Assembly: GCA_020061705.1 (NCBI GenBank)
Contig: JAGUXT010000014.1
Location: forward strand, 50,769 to 114,768
From: Halothiobacillus sp.
GTDB taxonomy: Bacteria; Pseudomonadota; Gammaproteobacteria; Halothiobacillales; Halothiobacillaceae
Length of the DNA stretch: 64,000 bases
Direction of reading: 5' to 3'
The notes beneath the pieces were generated by a model. The model did no database searches. It was not told the origin of the DNA and saw only the letters and a program-made list of their open reading frames with translations. The position numbers were made by a program, and so were the translations under genes. Positions 10,846 through 20,776 of the stretch are shown piece by piece. Every line of letters starts with the position of its first letter. The stretch's first letter is position 1.

Positions 10846-10935
10846 AATAGGACTTACGCAAAAGTGCCCCAGCGGCGTTCGGTGTACTGTCATCGGCGCT
10901 TTGCCTAGCTGGAACACATTTGCGTAAGCCCTATT
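10846..10935 (-). mobile_element. MITE-like element, copy 1 (inverted relative to copy 2 at 34781)
   Basis: AATAGGACTTACGCAAAA...TTTGCGTAAGCCCTATT terminal inverted repeats; its reverse complement aligns with 34781..34891. Confidence 0.6.
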
Positions 10936-10972
10936 AAAAAACCCGACACGCAATGGCCGGGTTTTTGTTACA
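10936..10972 (-). terminator. Rho-independent terminator downstream of actP
   Basis: AAAAAACCCGacacgcaatggcCGGGTTTTTG. Confidence 0.55.
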
Positions 10973-10992
10973 AAAGCAGGATTAGCTTGGGT

Positions 10993-12660
10993 TTAGTGCT
11001 TGGAAGCACCCTCGGCACCAATCCCGGTTTCTGATCGCACATACTGGCGCAGGAAGGCTTCACGCTCAGTCTTGGCACGCTCACTGTTGTCAGTGATGGA
11101 GAAAATCCACGCCATAAGGAAGGCGACCGGCATGGAGAAAATCGCCGGATCCTTGTAGGGCACGATGGCTGCCTTGAAGCCGAAGATGTCGACCCACACC
11201 GTTTTTGACAACACAACCAGCACGACGGCGGTAATCAGGCCACCCAATCCACCCATCACTGCACCGCGTGTGGTCAGGCCGCGCCAGTAAATGGCGAGGA
11301 ATAGCACAGGGAAGTTGGCGGAAGCTGCCACGGCGAAGGCCAGGCCGACCATGAAGGCGATGTTCTGGTTTTCAAAGGCGATGCCAAGGAAAATGGCCAG
11401 AATGCCCAGACCGACGGTGGCGTACTTGGAAATGCGCATTTCGGTCTGCTCATCGACGCGACCATGGCGGAAGGCGCTGGCATACAGGTCATGCGATACA
11501 GCGGATGCGCCCGCCAGGGTCAGGCCGGACACCACCGCGAGGATGGTGGCGAAGGCCACGGCGGAGATGAAGCCGAGGAACATGTCGCCGCCAATGGCGT
11601 GTGACAGGTGAATCGCCGCCATGTTGTTGCCGCCAATCAGCTTCTTGGCCGCATCCAGATACTCGGGGTTGGTGGACACCAGGATAATGGCGCCAAAACC
11701 GATGATGAAGGTCAGGATGTAGAAGTAGCCGATAAAGCCGGTGGCGAAGAACACCGATTTGCGCGCTTCCTTGGCGTCGGACACGGTGAAGAAGCGCATT
11801 AGAATATGCGGCAGACCGGCCACACCGAACATCAGCGCCAGACCGAGCGAAATGGCGGAGATCGGATCCTTCACCAGACTGCCCGGTGCCATGATGGCAT
11901 CATGCTTCGGGCTGATTTCAATCGCCTTGTTGAACATGGCGTTGAAGTCGAAACCGAACGACCACAACACGGCCAGCGCCATGAAGGTTGCGCCGGAGAG
12001 AAGTAGTATGGCCTTGATGATCTGCACCCAGGTGGTGGCCAACATGCCGCCGAAAGTGACATAAAGCACCATCAGCACACCGACGATAATCACCGCGTAG
12101 GTGTAGGGCAGACCGAACAGCACTTCGATCAACTTGCCCGCGCCGACCATCTGCGCGATCAGGTACATGGCGACCACCACCAGCGAGGCAATGGCGGCCA
12201 CGGTGCGTACCGGAATTTGCGCCAGACGGTAGGAGGCCACGTCGGCGAAGGTGTATTTGCCGAGGTTGCGCAGTTTTTCCGCCAGCAGGAACAACATGAT
12301 CGGCCAGCCGACCAAAAAGCCGATGGAGTAGATCAAGCCATCGAAACCGTTGGCATACACCAGACCGGCAATACCCAGGAAGGAGGCGGCGGACATGTAG
12401 TCACCCGCCAGTGCCAGACCGTTTTGCAGGCCGGTAATGCCGCCGCCTGCGGCGTAAAAATCCTTGGTGGTGCGCGTGCGCTTGGCCGCCCACCAGGTGA
12501 TACCCAGCGTGGCGGCAACGAAGACCAGGAACATGATGACGGCGGGTACGTTCACCGACTTGGCGGCGGCTGTGTCAGCCGCCAGTGCGATACCTGCATA
12601 AGCCATGGCAGCCAATCCGGCGGCCAGCATCAAGGGACGCATAACGAGTGATTGATTCAT
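10993..12660 (-). CDS. actP: Cation/acetate symporter ActP
   Basis: SSS-family sequence; [45 protein letters not shown]. Confidence 0.95.
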   Translation of the reverse strand: MNQSLVMRPLMLAAGLAAMAYAGIALAADTAAAKSVNVPAVIMFLVFVAATLGITWWAAKRTRTTKDFYAAGGGITGLQNGLALAGDYMSAASFLGIAGLVYANGFDGLIYSIGFLVGWPIMLFLLAEKLRNLGKYTFADVASYRLAQIPVRTVAAIASLVVVAMYLIAQMVGAGKLIEVLFGLPYTYAVIIVGVLMVLYVTFGGMLATTWVQIIKAILLLSGATFMALAVLWSFGFDFNAMFNKAIEISPKHDAIMAPGSLVKDPISAISLGLALMFGVAGLPHILMRFFTVSDAKEARKSVFFATGFIGYFYILTFIIGFGAIILVSTNPEYLDAAKKLIGGNNMAAIHLSHAIGGDMFLGFISAVAFATILAVVSGLTLAGASAVSHDLYASAFRHGRVDEQTEMRISKYATVGLGILAIFLGIAFENQNIAFMVGLAFAVAASANFPVLFLAIYWRGLTTRGAVMGGLGGLITAVVLVVLSKTVWVDIFGFKAAIVPYKDPAIFSMPVAFLMAWIFSITDNSERAKTEREAFLRQYVRSETGIGAEGASKH

Positions 12661-12965
12661 TTCACATGATCCCTAAGTTCAGCAGTTAGACGGTCAAATT
12701 CCTTGTTGGCGCGCATGATGTACATGCCCGTCATGCCGATGGCGATCAGAATGACCAGAAATCCGCCGAGGATGCCGACCGAGAGCGGCGAGCCAGCCGC
12801 GATCTTGGTGGCCAAAAGCGCGGGCTGGAAGGCGATCAGCAGGATGAAGGCAAAATAAATGGCCATCATGATGATGGCCATCGTCCAGTTATAGCGGTTG
12901 CGCGTGTCAACCAGTTCAACAAAACGCTCATCCGCATGGATTTGCGTGGCCAGTTCGTGGTTCAT
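12657..12965 (-). CDS. yjcH: DUF485 domain membrane protein, ActP partner
   Basis: [35 protein letters not shown]; 4 bp overlap with actP. Confidence 0.9.
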   Translation of the reverse strand: MNHELATQIHADERFVELVDTRNRYNWTMAIIMMAIYFAFILLIAFQPALLATKIAAGSPLSVGILGGFLVILIAIGMTGMYIMRANKEFDRLTAELRDHVK

Positions 12966-13237
12966 GCCGTCCGACTCCTTTTTGTTTCGTTTTTATGAAG
13001 GCTCGAAGGCTACGACAGAGCGCGTTTGCGGTAAATCATTTTTTTCAAATTAAGCAATTACTTATGTGTATCACTTAAGCGATTATAGGCATTAAGCGGA
13101 AGGCCATGCCGATGTATTCTGCCATAGTGCAGACAGGTCGGGCTGAATTCATTCAGCTTCAATCAGGCTTTCCGCGCGCTTCGGAAGCTTACGGTCGTGA
13201 AGAATTAAAATTCGATAAATCAATGATGTATCGAATA

Positions 13238-13825
13238 TCAACCAGGGCCTTCATCGTTCTTGTCCTGCCCGAGCAGTTGCGGCGCTTCCCAGTCCTTAAA
13301 CTGTGCCAGAAGTTTGGCCAACTGTTGGAGTGCGGATGTGTCACCGATTTTGTTGAGGGCGAGGATGGAGTAATAACGCCACTCCCGCTCGTCTTTTTTG
13401 CGCGAGGTGAATTCCCGGGTCGCATAGTGCATGAGATAGGGCACAACCTGTGGTGAGCCAATCTTCTGTAAAGCAAAGATACCCAGAAGAACCGAGCCTT
13501 TCGGGTGCTTCATGTAGGCCACCACATCCTCGACGCACTCCTCCAGATGCAACCTCCCCACAAAATCCAGCGCATGGGTGCACCCCTCACGCAGCAAGCG
13601 GCGCATGACCGGGATAGCATCGCGTACTTCGGCATGGGTTGCAGCGTAGATGGTGTTCTGCAGGGCCAGATCGGGCAGTTTGGGACGTTTCAGTAGTTCC
13701 AGAATCAGCCGTCTGCCCACCTCGCTGTCCGTGTTCTGGGTGAGGAAACCGAACACGACGGCGGCCTCGCTCAGATGGCTGGCCTTGAGTTTGCCACGCA
13801 GCAATACCGCCATCTTATTGATCAA
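13238..13825 (-). CDS. HEAT-repeat-like protein, probably the C-terminal part of one gene with 13837..14430
   Basis: Repeating alpha-helical units; upstream frame reads GDDDNAGSSTQSIASKARAEAEALKDSVLINKMAVLL, indicating the coding region begins before 13825. Confidence 0.6.
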   Translation of the reverse strand: MINKMAVLLRGKLKASHLSEAAVVFGFLTQNTDSEVGRRLILELLKRPKLPDLALQNTIYAATHAEVRDAIPVMRRLLREGCTHALDFVGRLHLEECVEDVVAYMKHPKGSVLLGIFALQKIGSPQVVPYLMHYATREFTSRKKDEREWRYYSILALNKIGDTSALQQLAKLLAQFKDWEAPQLLGQDKNDEGPG

Positions 13826-13836
13826 GACCGAATCCT

Positions 13837-14430
13837 TCAGGGCTTCGGCCTCCGCCCTTGCCTTGGAAGCGATGCTCTGGGTTGATGAACCAGCGTTGTC
13901 ATCGTCACCCGGAAATCACTCGAAAAAGAATGAAAGAATGCTAGTCCCTTCGCTGTGTAGTTGTGGCGTATTTCGTTTGCCAGCGTGGCGATTTGCGCCT
14001 TGCGGGCATCGTCAAGTTTTTTGATCTGGTATGCGTATTCGTCCTTGATGCCCGCTGCCCCTGCATTTTCTTCAGCCAGGATTTGCAGAAATGCCAAGGC
14101 CACATCATCGGCAAGCCTGACCTGATTGCAGTAGTCATACATGGCAATACCGTGGCCCAGATACCCGGCATTTCGTCTCTCGTCCTTGACTTTCTCAAGA
14201 TCGTAAAAGGGCGCATTGCCGCCAATGGCGTGTAAAACGGCCAGAATAGAGTGAGCCAAGGGACTAGGCTCGGCGACGGCCAATGCAGAAGCAACCTCGT
14301 AATAGCGCTTTAAGGCGTCGTTGAATCCGCCTTGCTCAAGTGCCTCGAAGTTAAGGCTGGGTAGGAATTGATAGAATTCGAGCAGTTCCTGGTTGGCGGC
14401 CTGGACATTAAATTCGCTTGCGTTTTGCAT
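13837..14430 (-). CDS. Uncharacterised alpha-helical protein, probably the N-terminal part of the preceding HEAT protein
   Basis: MQNASEFNVQAANQELLEFYQFLPSLNFEALEQGGFNDALKRYYEVASALAVAEPSPLAHSIL; terminal residues after SSDF look out of frame. Confidence 0.6.
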   Translation of the reverse strand: MQNASEFNVQAANQELLEFYQFLPSLNFEALEQGGFNDALKRYYEVASALAVAEPSPLAHSILAVLHAIGGNAPFYDLEKVKDERRNAGYLGHGIAMYDYCNQVRLADDVALAFLQILAEENAGAAGIKDEYAYQIKKLDDARKAQIATLANEIRHNYTAKGLAFFHSFSSDFRVTMTTLVHQPRASLPRQGRRPKP

Positions 14431-14521
14431 GGCTTGCGCTCCTGTTTGGTCTTGGTTAATTCAAAGGGTTATCTGGATGAAGACAAAAATAGTCGAATAA
14501 TTCCGTGCTTTAAAGTCCAGA

Positions 14522-15289
14522 TTATTCCTCATCAAGAGCGGCACCAGCATCCACAACGCGCACATCCGAAGCGCCCATGCGGGTCAGCCACATGGTCAGC
14601 TGCTGTCCAAAGGTCTCGATTTCTTGTGGAGTGCCTTCCACGGTAAAGGCGATTTCCCATTCGCTTTCCCCAGCACCGAATTCCGGGTGCAGCCCCCAGA
14701 AAAGTTCGTCCGCCAATAACATTCTAGTTGCTTCGGCGGAAGCCGTTGGCAGTTGCTCAAGCACGGCGATCAGGGCTTCGTCCTCGTCATAAGTCAGCTC
14801 CATTCGCGCCTCGCCAGAAGATTCCAAAAGTAACTCAAGGTGATGCGCACACGCCTGATCCGTAACGCAGAAATGCACATCAAGCTGTTTGCGCTGCGAA
14901 GCTTGCGGATGTCCGAGTATGGCAAGGTTGACAGCCCCCATCGCCTTCAGCCATGCGAGCATGATGTTTTCGAAATTGATTCGATCATGTTCATCCGCTG
15001 GCGAATCGAACGTGATGCTCCAACGCCATTTTCCCGTCGCCAGGGCGAAACCCCAATCCCAGGCATCGGGTCGAAAACTCCAGAAGCGGGCATTCTGCAA
15101 AAGTGCATCCGTGATTTTGGCGCGCTCGGCGGGCAGTCGGCCAACACGATTCTGCAAACGCTCATCCTGGGCGAATGTCTTTCCCTTGATGGCCTTTTCC
15201 ACGAATGTGAAAATCATGTTGAGTCCGTCCTGTGCGTCTTCATCAATGACGTTGAAGACGATCTGGATTGGCTTGGGTGCCTTGCTCAT
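14522..15289 (-). CDS. Uncharacterised protein with an internal duplication
   Basis: 255 aa; NARFWSFRPD...LAWLKAMGAVNLAIL resembles DELFWGLHPE...TMWLTRMGASDVRVV. Confidence 0.65.
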   Translation of the reverse strand: MSKAPKPIQIVFNVIDEDAQDGLNMIFTFVEKAIKGKTFAQDERLQNRVGRLPAERAKITDALLQNARFWSFRPDAWDWGFALATGKWRWSITFDSPADEHDRINFENIMLAWLKAMGAVNLAILGHPQASQRKQLDVHFCVTDQACAHHLELLLESSGEARMELTYDEDEALIAVLEQLPTASAEATRMLLADELFWGLHPEFGAGESEWEIAFTVEGTPQEIETFGQQLTMWLTRMGASDVRVVDAGAALDEE

Positions 15290-15420
15290 GTTGTCATTCT
15301 TCGTTGGTGGGTCTGGCTGGATCTGTCCGGGCGTGGGGGGATATTTTCATCGTGCGGTAGATAGTCTGAAATTCTTGGCTGTTGCTGATTCATGCTGAAA
15401 CGCCCATTTTCCCAGCCTTG

Positions 15421-16353
15421 CTAAGCAAGTTTGGCGAGCTGAACCATGAAATACATAAAAATGCTCGCTGCGAGGAACATCGGTACATAAAGTTGCAAGC
15501 TTACCCAAAAATGCCCACGATCCTGTGGGTAGCGGAAGTAGGTTAAAAGGTAAATCAAGCCGGATAAAACCGGCATACATATCCATATATAAACCTCCAT
15601 GCCGGGAGTGACTCCGGCCATGAAACTCCCGACGAATGGATGCTTGATCCTTCCCCATTCGCCAGAAGAAACCCACCAGGCCACAACGAAGAGGCTGGTG
15701 AAATGGGGTGCCCAAAACCAGAATCGGCGCGCATAGCCGGAGAGAGATTGATCCTTGCGTGACAGGGACGGAAAAATAACAAGGGCTAACAGACAGATAA
15801 TGAATATCATGTTTTCAAAACGCCCCTGTGCCACTGCCCCTCTTAGTTTGCCAAGCGCATTCTTGGCGTACATATCGCCGCCTTCGGCAGCCCGTTGATA
15901 CCAGGCCAAAGCCTGCGCCCTGTCTGCGGAAACGAATTGCCCTTGCTGGTAAAAGGAGCCCAGTTGGAGTTGGGCGCGGATATGACCCTGGTTGGCCGCC
16001 CGCACCATCCACTCCAGAGCCAGACGATCATCCTCCGGAGCCGGATGGCCACGACCTCGCATGTATGAAAGGGAGACGTAATGCTGCGCGAGGAAATACT
16101 GGGCATCCATATCACCCTGATGGGCAAGATGGGCGCAATTCTCCAGTGTAAGGTTTTGGCACACTTCCACCCGGTTTGGGAGCGTTTGCGTATCAGCAGT
16201 GCCGGGCGACTGGGTGGCTGCCGAAGCGGCAAGCGCAAAAAGCATCAGGGCAAACACCTGCACTCCATGCCAAAAGGTTCGAGCCTGCGAGAGGGATTGG
16301 GCAACCGGGTCTTGCTGCTCCTGGGTTTTAATCGTAAGCCGGAGAAGTTGCAT
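15421..16353 (-). CDS. Sel1-repeat protein with C-terminal transmembrane helices
   Basis: LALEWMVRAANQGHIRAQLQLGSFYQQGQFVSADRAQALAWYQRAAEGGDMYAKNALG followed by several TM segments; N-terminal hydrophobic signal. Confidence 0.75.
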   Translation of the reverse strand: MQLLRLTIKTQEQQDPVAQSLSQARTFWHGVQVFALMLFALAASAATQSPGTADTQTLPNRVEVCQNLTLENCAHLAHQGDMDAQYFLAQHYVSLSYMRGRGHPAPEDDRLALEWMVRAANQGHIRAQLQLGSFYQQGQFVSADRAQALAWYQRAAEGGDMYAKNALGKLRGAVAQGRFENMIFIICLLALVIFPSLSRKDQSLSGYARRFWFWAPHFTSLFVVAWWVSSGEWGRIKHPFVGSFMAGVTPGMEVYIWICMPVLSGLIYLLTYFRYPQDRGHFWVSLQLYVPMFLAASIFMYFMVQLAKLA

Positions 16354-16382
16354 GGGTAATGCCGCTGACGGATACGGATTGA

Positions 16383-18341
16383 TTAGCGATTGGCCGGGGA
16401 ATGGTACGCTTCGCCCCATTCGAAACATTGCAACCAGCCCATGGTGTTCGCGTAAATCACCTTGTTTTCGGTGGCGATGCCATGAAAGACCGGGGCGAAT
16501 GCCTTCGCTGCGCGCCAGACCACCTCGCCGGTATGACGATCCCAGGCGACTGGCACGTCATGCAGCGAGCCGAAGATCAAGTCGCCAGCGATGGCCAGCG
16601 CCCTGGCTTGCGGAGCCTCGACCCGCCATAGGCAGCGGCCATCCTCGGTGCTGTGCGCTTGTAGAAAGCCGGCGTCGTCGATGGTCTTGCAGAGGTAGAT
16701 TCCATCCGCACAGCCAAGGATGAAGGAGGGCGCACCGCAGACATACGGAGTCGCATTCTGCTCGATTTCATCCGCGCTACTTTTCCAGAGAATCGTCCCG
16801 CTCGTGAGGTCGATACACCACAGGGTGTCGAAGTTGAGGTGAACATACAGCCGTGTGCCGATGCGCGGCATAAAGCCGGAAGGCAGCATGGGGCGACCAT
16901 CCTGTGCAAGCGGAAAGCTGATGCGCCACAGAATCTCGTCGCCGGGCGCGCGACAGCCGAACAGGCCGCGCCGCTCATGCTCATAGCCGATATACAGATG
17001 GTCGCGAATCTGACGCAGGAAGCCATGTGGTGAGGGCGCGAATGCGTGGCTACCGTCATTGCGCATATGCAGCAGCTCCGGAGCTGGTTCGCGGGTGAAC
17101 GCAGTGAATTCGCCTTCGTTCCCATAATTGAAAAAGCCGCGCTCGATGTCCGGAAAGCGCGCTCCCGCAAAGTCCAGCACATTGGCGACAATCTGGCCGG
17201 TTTCACGTTCGAGCAGGTAGGGAAACACGGCAACCCGCTCGTGATTGATGGCAATGCCCCAGGCACTTTCGGCGGGCAAAGGGGTGCGCCAGCGATACTC
17301 CCCGCTTTCCGCATCGACGCAAACCACCTCGCGTCGGGCGGAACAGGCGAAGATGGCGCCATTGGACATGCAGAGTTCGAAATGCACGCCCCAGATGCCG
17401 CACTTTTTCATCTGCCACTTCGGCTTTCGTCCGGGCAGGCCGCCCTCGATTCCGCCCCAGCGGTGGTCGCCTACATTGGCGGATGCCTCCAGCCAGCCGT
17501 TCGGCATGTCCGGCGTGCGCGGTGGGAAAGCTGCCAGTACGCTGTTGCGGTCGACGGGCTGTTGGATCGCTGGCACCTCTTCAACCTCCGTGTCGAGGTC
17601 TTCCCCGTTTTCAATACGTTCGAGCAGGCGCTTCGCCTCCTTGGTGCGCAGGCGACGCAGGGCACGAACCGCTTCCGCCCGCGCTTCGAAATCAGGATGA
17701 TGCTGGACGACCCGTTTCAGCCCATCGATCGGTAACTTGAGCTTCTGTATTCCAGCCCAAGCGAGCACATCGCAGACCAGTGCAGCCTCTTCAGGCGGGG
17801 TGCGATTGAGGATGGCAAAGGCTTTCTCGGTAGCCAAAGCCTTGTCGCTGGCCGAGATGCCGGCGAAGGCCTTCTTTTTGGTGTAAAAGTCGACGTGCGG
17901 ATCGTCGAGTTTGGCGACCAGTAGCGTGATCTCCTCGGGTTCCAACGCTCGCCCCGACTCGCCCAGGCCGCATACCGCGTGTTTGAGAAAATCCGCATTG
18001 GTTGAACTCAGGATCGCGCGGGTAAAGGCGCGGGCGACGGGATCATCGCGCATGGCCAAGCCCTCGATCAGATCCGGGCGGTTGAACAGGTCGTCGCCAT
18101 CCCCGGTGTACTCATCGAACTTGCGGACCATCAAGCGCGAGATGTCTTCGCCGGGGAAACTGCGCAAACAGAACAGCGCGTCGTATTGCCTCGCCTTGGT
18201 ATGGCAGAGGGGACCAGGCTTTTCGTCAGGGTCACCGCTGTGGTAATCCGCATAGCGGATCAGAGTGGCAACGTCCCCCTGTTTCTTTGCCGCCCAGATC
18301 TCGATTTCTTCGGGGCTTTGAACGATGTCCTGGCTTGCCAT
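16383..18341 (-). CDS. HEAT-like N-terminal domain plus PQQ/quinoprotein-like beta-propeller
   Basis: VVCVDAESGEYRWRTPL, LWCIDLTSGTILWKSS, AWDRHTGEVVWRAA blades; N-terminal alpha-helical repeats; start MASQDIVQSPEE. Confidence 0.7.
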   Translation of the reverse strand: MASQDIVQSPEEIEIWAAKKQGDVATLIRYADYHSGDPDEKPGPLCHTKARQYDALFCLRSFPGEDISRLMVRKFDEYTGDGDDLFNRPDLIEGLAMRDDPVARAFTRAILSSTNADFLKHAVCGLGESGRALEPEEITLLVAKLDDPHVDFYTKKKAFAGISASDKALATEKAFAILNRTPPEEAALVCDVLAWAGIQKLKLPIDGLKRVVQHHPDFEARAEAVRALRRLRTKEAKRLLERIENGEDLDTEVEEVPAIQQPVDRNSVLAAFPPRTPDMPNGWLEASANVGDHRWGGIEGGLPGRKPKWQMKKCGIWGVHFELCMSNGAIFACSARREVVCVDAESGEYRWRTPLPAESAWGIAINHERVAVFPYLLERETGQIVANVLDFAGARFPDIERGFFNYGNEGEFTAFTREPAPELLHMRNDGSHAFAPSPHGFLRQIRDHLYIGYEHERRGLFGCRAPGDEILWRISFPLAQDGRPMLPSGFMPRIGTRLYVHLNFDTLWCIDLTSGTILWKSSADEIEQNATPYVCGAPSFILGCADGIYLCKTIDDAGFLQAHSTEDGRCLWRVEAPQARALAIAGDLIFGSLHDVPVAWDRHTGEVVWRAAKAFAPVFHGIATENKVIYANTMGWLQCFEWGEAYHSPANR

Positions 18342-18510
18342 GAAGCACCCTCGTTGCAATGGTGATGGTTTTGCCGTCGCTTACACGGTGTCCCATACAC
18401 TGATGCATAACTCGCGGCAGGCATGTGATTATTTAGCCAATCCCGCATCATATTGGAAGCCTTTGACATGGCTGGATCGAAAAATCCTCAATCAAGGGAC
18501 TTTGTGCAGT

Positions 18511-20304
18511 TCATGTCGTGCGCTTGGAAGCGTGCACATGTGCGGCGCGCAAGCGGTGCAGCGCCTCAAGAAGCAGGCTGTGTCTTTGCATGCCTCCTGT
18601 ACTTTCTGCAAGTGCGGGCAGATCGGGCAGGCATTCTTCCCCCTGTACCAGTCGTTCGGCGCGTGCCAGTTGTTCCTCGCCATGCAGGCGCGTCAGCACC
18701 GGGCGGAAGTCGTCGAGCGCGAGCTCCTTTTCGGTCTGAAAACGCAAAACATCGCTGACGGCGCGCAGCAGGCGTGCTCGGGAGGGCGACAAGCCGCCAA
18801 AATCCAGCGCCCATTGCAGATCAGCCAGCGCCTTTTTCTTCTTGCCCAGCGCCAGCAGCAACCAGCCGCGCAATTCGCCGACGCGCAACGTCGCCCAGGC
18901 GGAGTCCGTATCCGCCAAGAGGCCGAGACATTCGGCAACCGGTTGTTCATCGGCAAAGCCATGCTCTTCAAGCGCCTTGAGCAGGGCGCGTTGCTCCCCT
19001 GCATCCAGCATGGGCAGGCGGCGCAACCAGTCACGCAGGGGCAGGGCGGCGTTGCTGTTGTTCTCTTGCAGATCGGCATCGGGATAGACCTCGGAAAAGC
19101 CGGGAACCACAATGCGGCAGGCGTACACACCGAGATGTGGCAGATCGAGAATGTAGGCATCCCTGTCTTCAGCGTGAATCAGGCCGACAAGCTGCTGGAA
19201 TTCCTCTTCGGTGCTGCCCGCGTAATCCCATTCGGTAAACTCGATGTCGGGCGTGCGATGAAAAAAGTCCCAGGCAATCAGGCCACTATGGTCGATGAAA
19301 TGCGTTTCCATATTGGATGGGTCGGCCACCGCGTCCAGATCAAATGAAGGCGGATGAAAGTCGCCAAGCTGGTCAAGGTCGCGTCCTTGCAAAAGCTCGG
19401 TCAGGGTGCGCTCCAGCGCAACTTCAAAGCGCGGATGCGCCCCCCAGGAGGCGTACACTCCGCCGTTGTGCGGGTTGAGCAGAATCACGCTCAGCACCGG
19501 ATAGCGCCCGCCAAGTGAAGCGTCCTTGACCAGAATCGGGAAGCCGCTGGCCTCAATCGTCTCGATGGCGCGCAGCACATGCGGATAACGCGCCAGAACC
19601 TCAGCGGGTACATCGGGCAGGCACAAGCCTTCACGGATGACACGATGGCGTACATGGCGCTCGAAAATTTCAGCCAGACACTGGGTGCGCGCCTCGGCGG
19701 GTGTGTTGCCCGCCGCCATGCCATTGCTGGCAAACAGGTTGGCAAGAATGTTGACTGGCACAAACACTTCTTCACCGTCGCGCTGGCGCACAAAGGGCAG
19801 GGCGCAAATGCCGCGCCCGCTGAAACCTGCATTGCGATCAAGTAATTGCTGGACAGTCAGCTCGCCATGCGGATTCCAGGCTTCGAGCATGGCCGCATCC
19901 ATCAGCCCTGCGCTCACCGCCTTGTCAATCGACTTGCAATGGCTTTTGTTTTTGCCTTTTCCTTGACCCACGGCAAACCAGCGTTCACGCGGATGATGCA
20001 CCCAGTCGGCCTGTGCCAGTTCATCGCCAAAATCGTAATCGGAAAAGAAATACTGTGTGGCCAGGCGTTCAAAGTACTCACCCAAGGCCGAAGCCAACGC
20101 CGCCTTGCGACTGGCACCCTTGCCATTGGTGAACAGGAACGGAGCCTTGCGGTCACGAATATGCACCGACCAGACATGCGGCACTGGATTGAGCCAGCGT
20201 GCTTCTTCAATGTCGAAACCGAGTTCGGCAAGGCGGGCAAACATGCGCTCAATCGAGACTTCAAGCGCGGCATCCTTGCCGGTGATAAAGGTTTGTTCAG
20301 TCAT
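18511..20304 (-). CDS. ycaO: YcaO, ribosomal protein S12 methylthiotransferase accessory factor
   Basis: MTEQTFITGKDAALEVSIERMFARLAELGFDIEEARWLNPVPHVWSVHIRD...FTNGKGASRKAALASALGEYFERLATQYFFSDY, recognisable as E. coli YcaO-type. Confidence 0.93.
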   Translation of the reverse strand: MTEQTFITGKDAALEVSIERMFARLAELGFDIEEARWLNPVPHVWSVHIRDRKAPFLFTNGKGASRKAALASALGEYFERLATQYFFSDYDFGDELAQADWVHHPRERWFAVGQGKGKNKSHCKSIDKAVSAGLMDAAMLEAWNPHGELTVQQLLDRNAGFSGRGICALPFVRQRDGEEVFVPVNILANLFASNGMAAGNTPAEARTQCLAEIFERHVRHRVIREGLCLPDVPAEVLARYPHVLRAIETIEASGFPILVKDASLGGRYPVLSVILLNPHNGGVYASWGAHPRFEVALERTLTELLQGRDLDQLGDFHPPSFDLDAVADPSNMETHFIDHSGLIAWDFFHRTPDIEFTEWDYAGSTEEEFQQLVGLIHAEDRDAYILDLPHLGVYACRIVVPGFSEVYPDADLQENNSNAALPLRDWLRRLPMLDAGEQRALLKALEEHGFADEQPVAECLGLLADTDSAWATLRVGELRGWLLLALGKKKKALADLQWALDFGGLSPSRARLLRAVSDVLRFQTEKELALDDFRPVLTRLHGEEQLARAERLVQGEECLPDLPALAESTGGMQRHSLLLEALHRLRAAHVHASKRTT

Positions 20305-20684
20305 GTGGGTTGTCCTGTAGGAATAATCAGTCCGCAACCAATGCGGCGGCCTTCGCTGGCGAGGATGTTGTAAATGCGGCAGGCCGTCGGCGTGCTGACG
20401 AACTCCAAGCCGAGGCCATGGCGTGCAAAGAAACGCATCACGACAGGATTGGGAACGCATGGCTTTGCGCCGGTGCCGATGACGATTAACTCCGGCTCGT
20501 CGGCAAGCAGTGGGGTGAGGTGCTCATCGGAAAACTGGCTGGCATCCTTGATCGCCCAATCCAAGCGCTGATTGGGCGTGAGAATGAGGCTGGTCACATG
20601 CCGTTCGTTATTAAGAATAATGTGTGCATCACCATAGCTTTGAATCACGAAGCGTTGGTCGCTGGTGTTGAGGTGCAGTTTCAC
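20301..20684 (-). CDS. Mth938/Xcc1710-like (DUF498) domain protein
   Basis: PELIVIGTGAKPCVPNPVVMRFFARHGLGLEFVSTPTACRIYNILASEGRRIGCGLI. Confidence 0.82.
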   Translation of the reverse strand: MKLHLNTSDQRFVIQSYGDAHIILNNERHVTSLILTPNQRLDWAIKDASQFSDEHLTPLLADEPELIVIGTGAKPCVPNPVVMRFFARHGLGLEFVSTPTACRIYNILASEGRRIGCGLIIPTGQPT

Positions 20685-20776
20685 GGCGGACTCTTGAGTT
20701 CTGGGGGTGTTTGACAGTTTAAGGGCTGCGCCCTAATGTTGCTCGCTTCCCGTAACAAAATAACCGTGTAATCGCC

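Noticed and set aside
16977-17740. Plus-strand ORFs (17046-17735, 17245-17700, 17483-17740) opposite the propeller gene
   Set aside because: The minus-strand frame encodes recognisable PQQ-blade motifs; the plus ORFs are shadows in GC-rich DNA.
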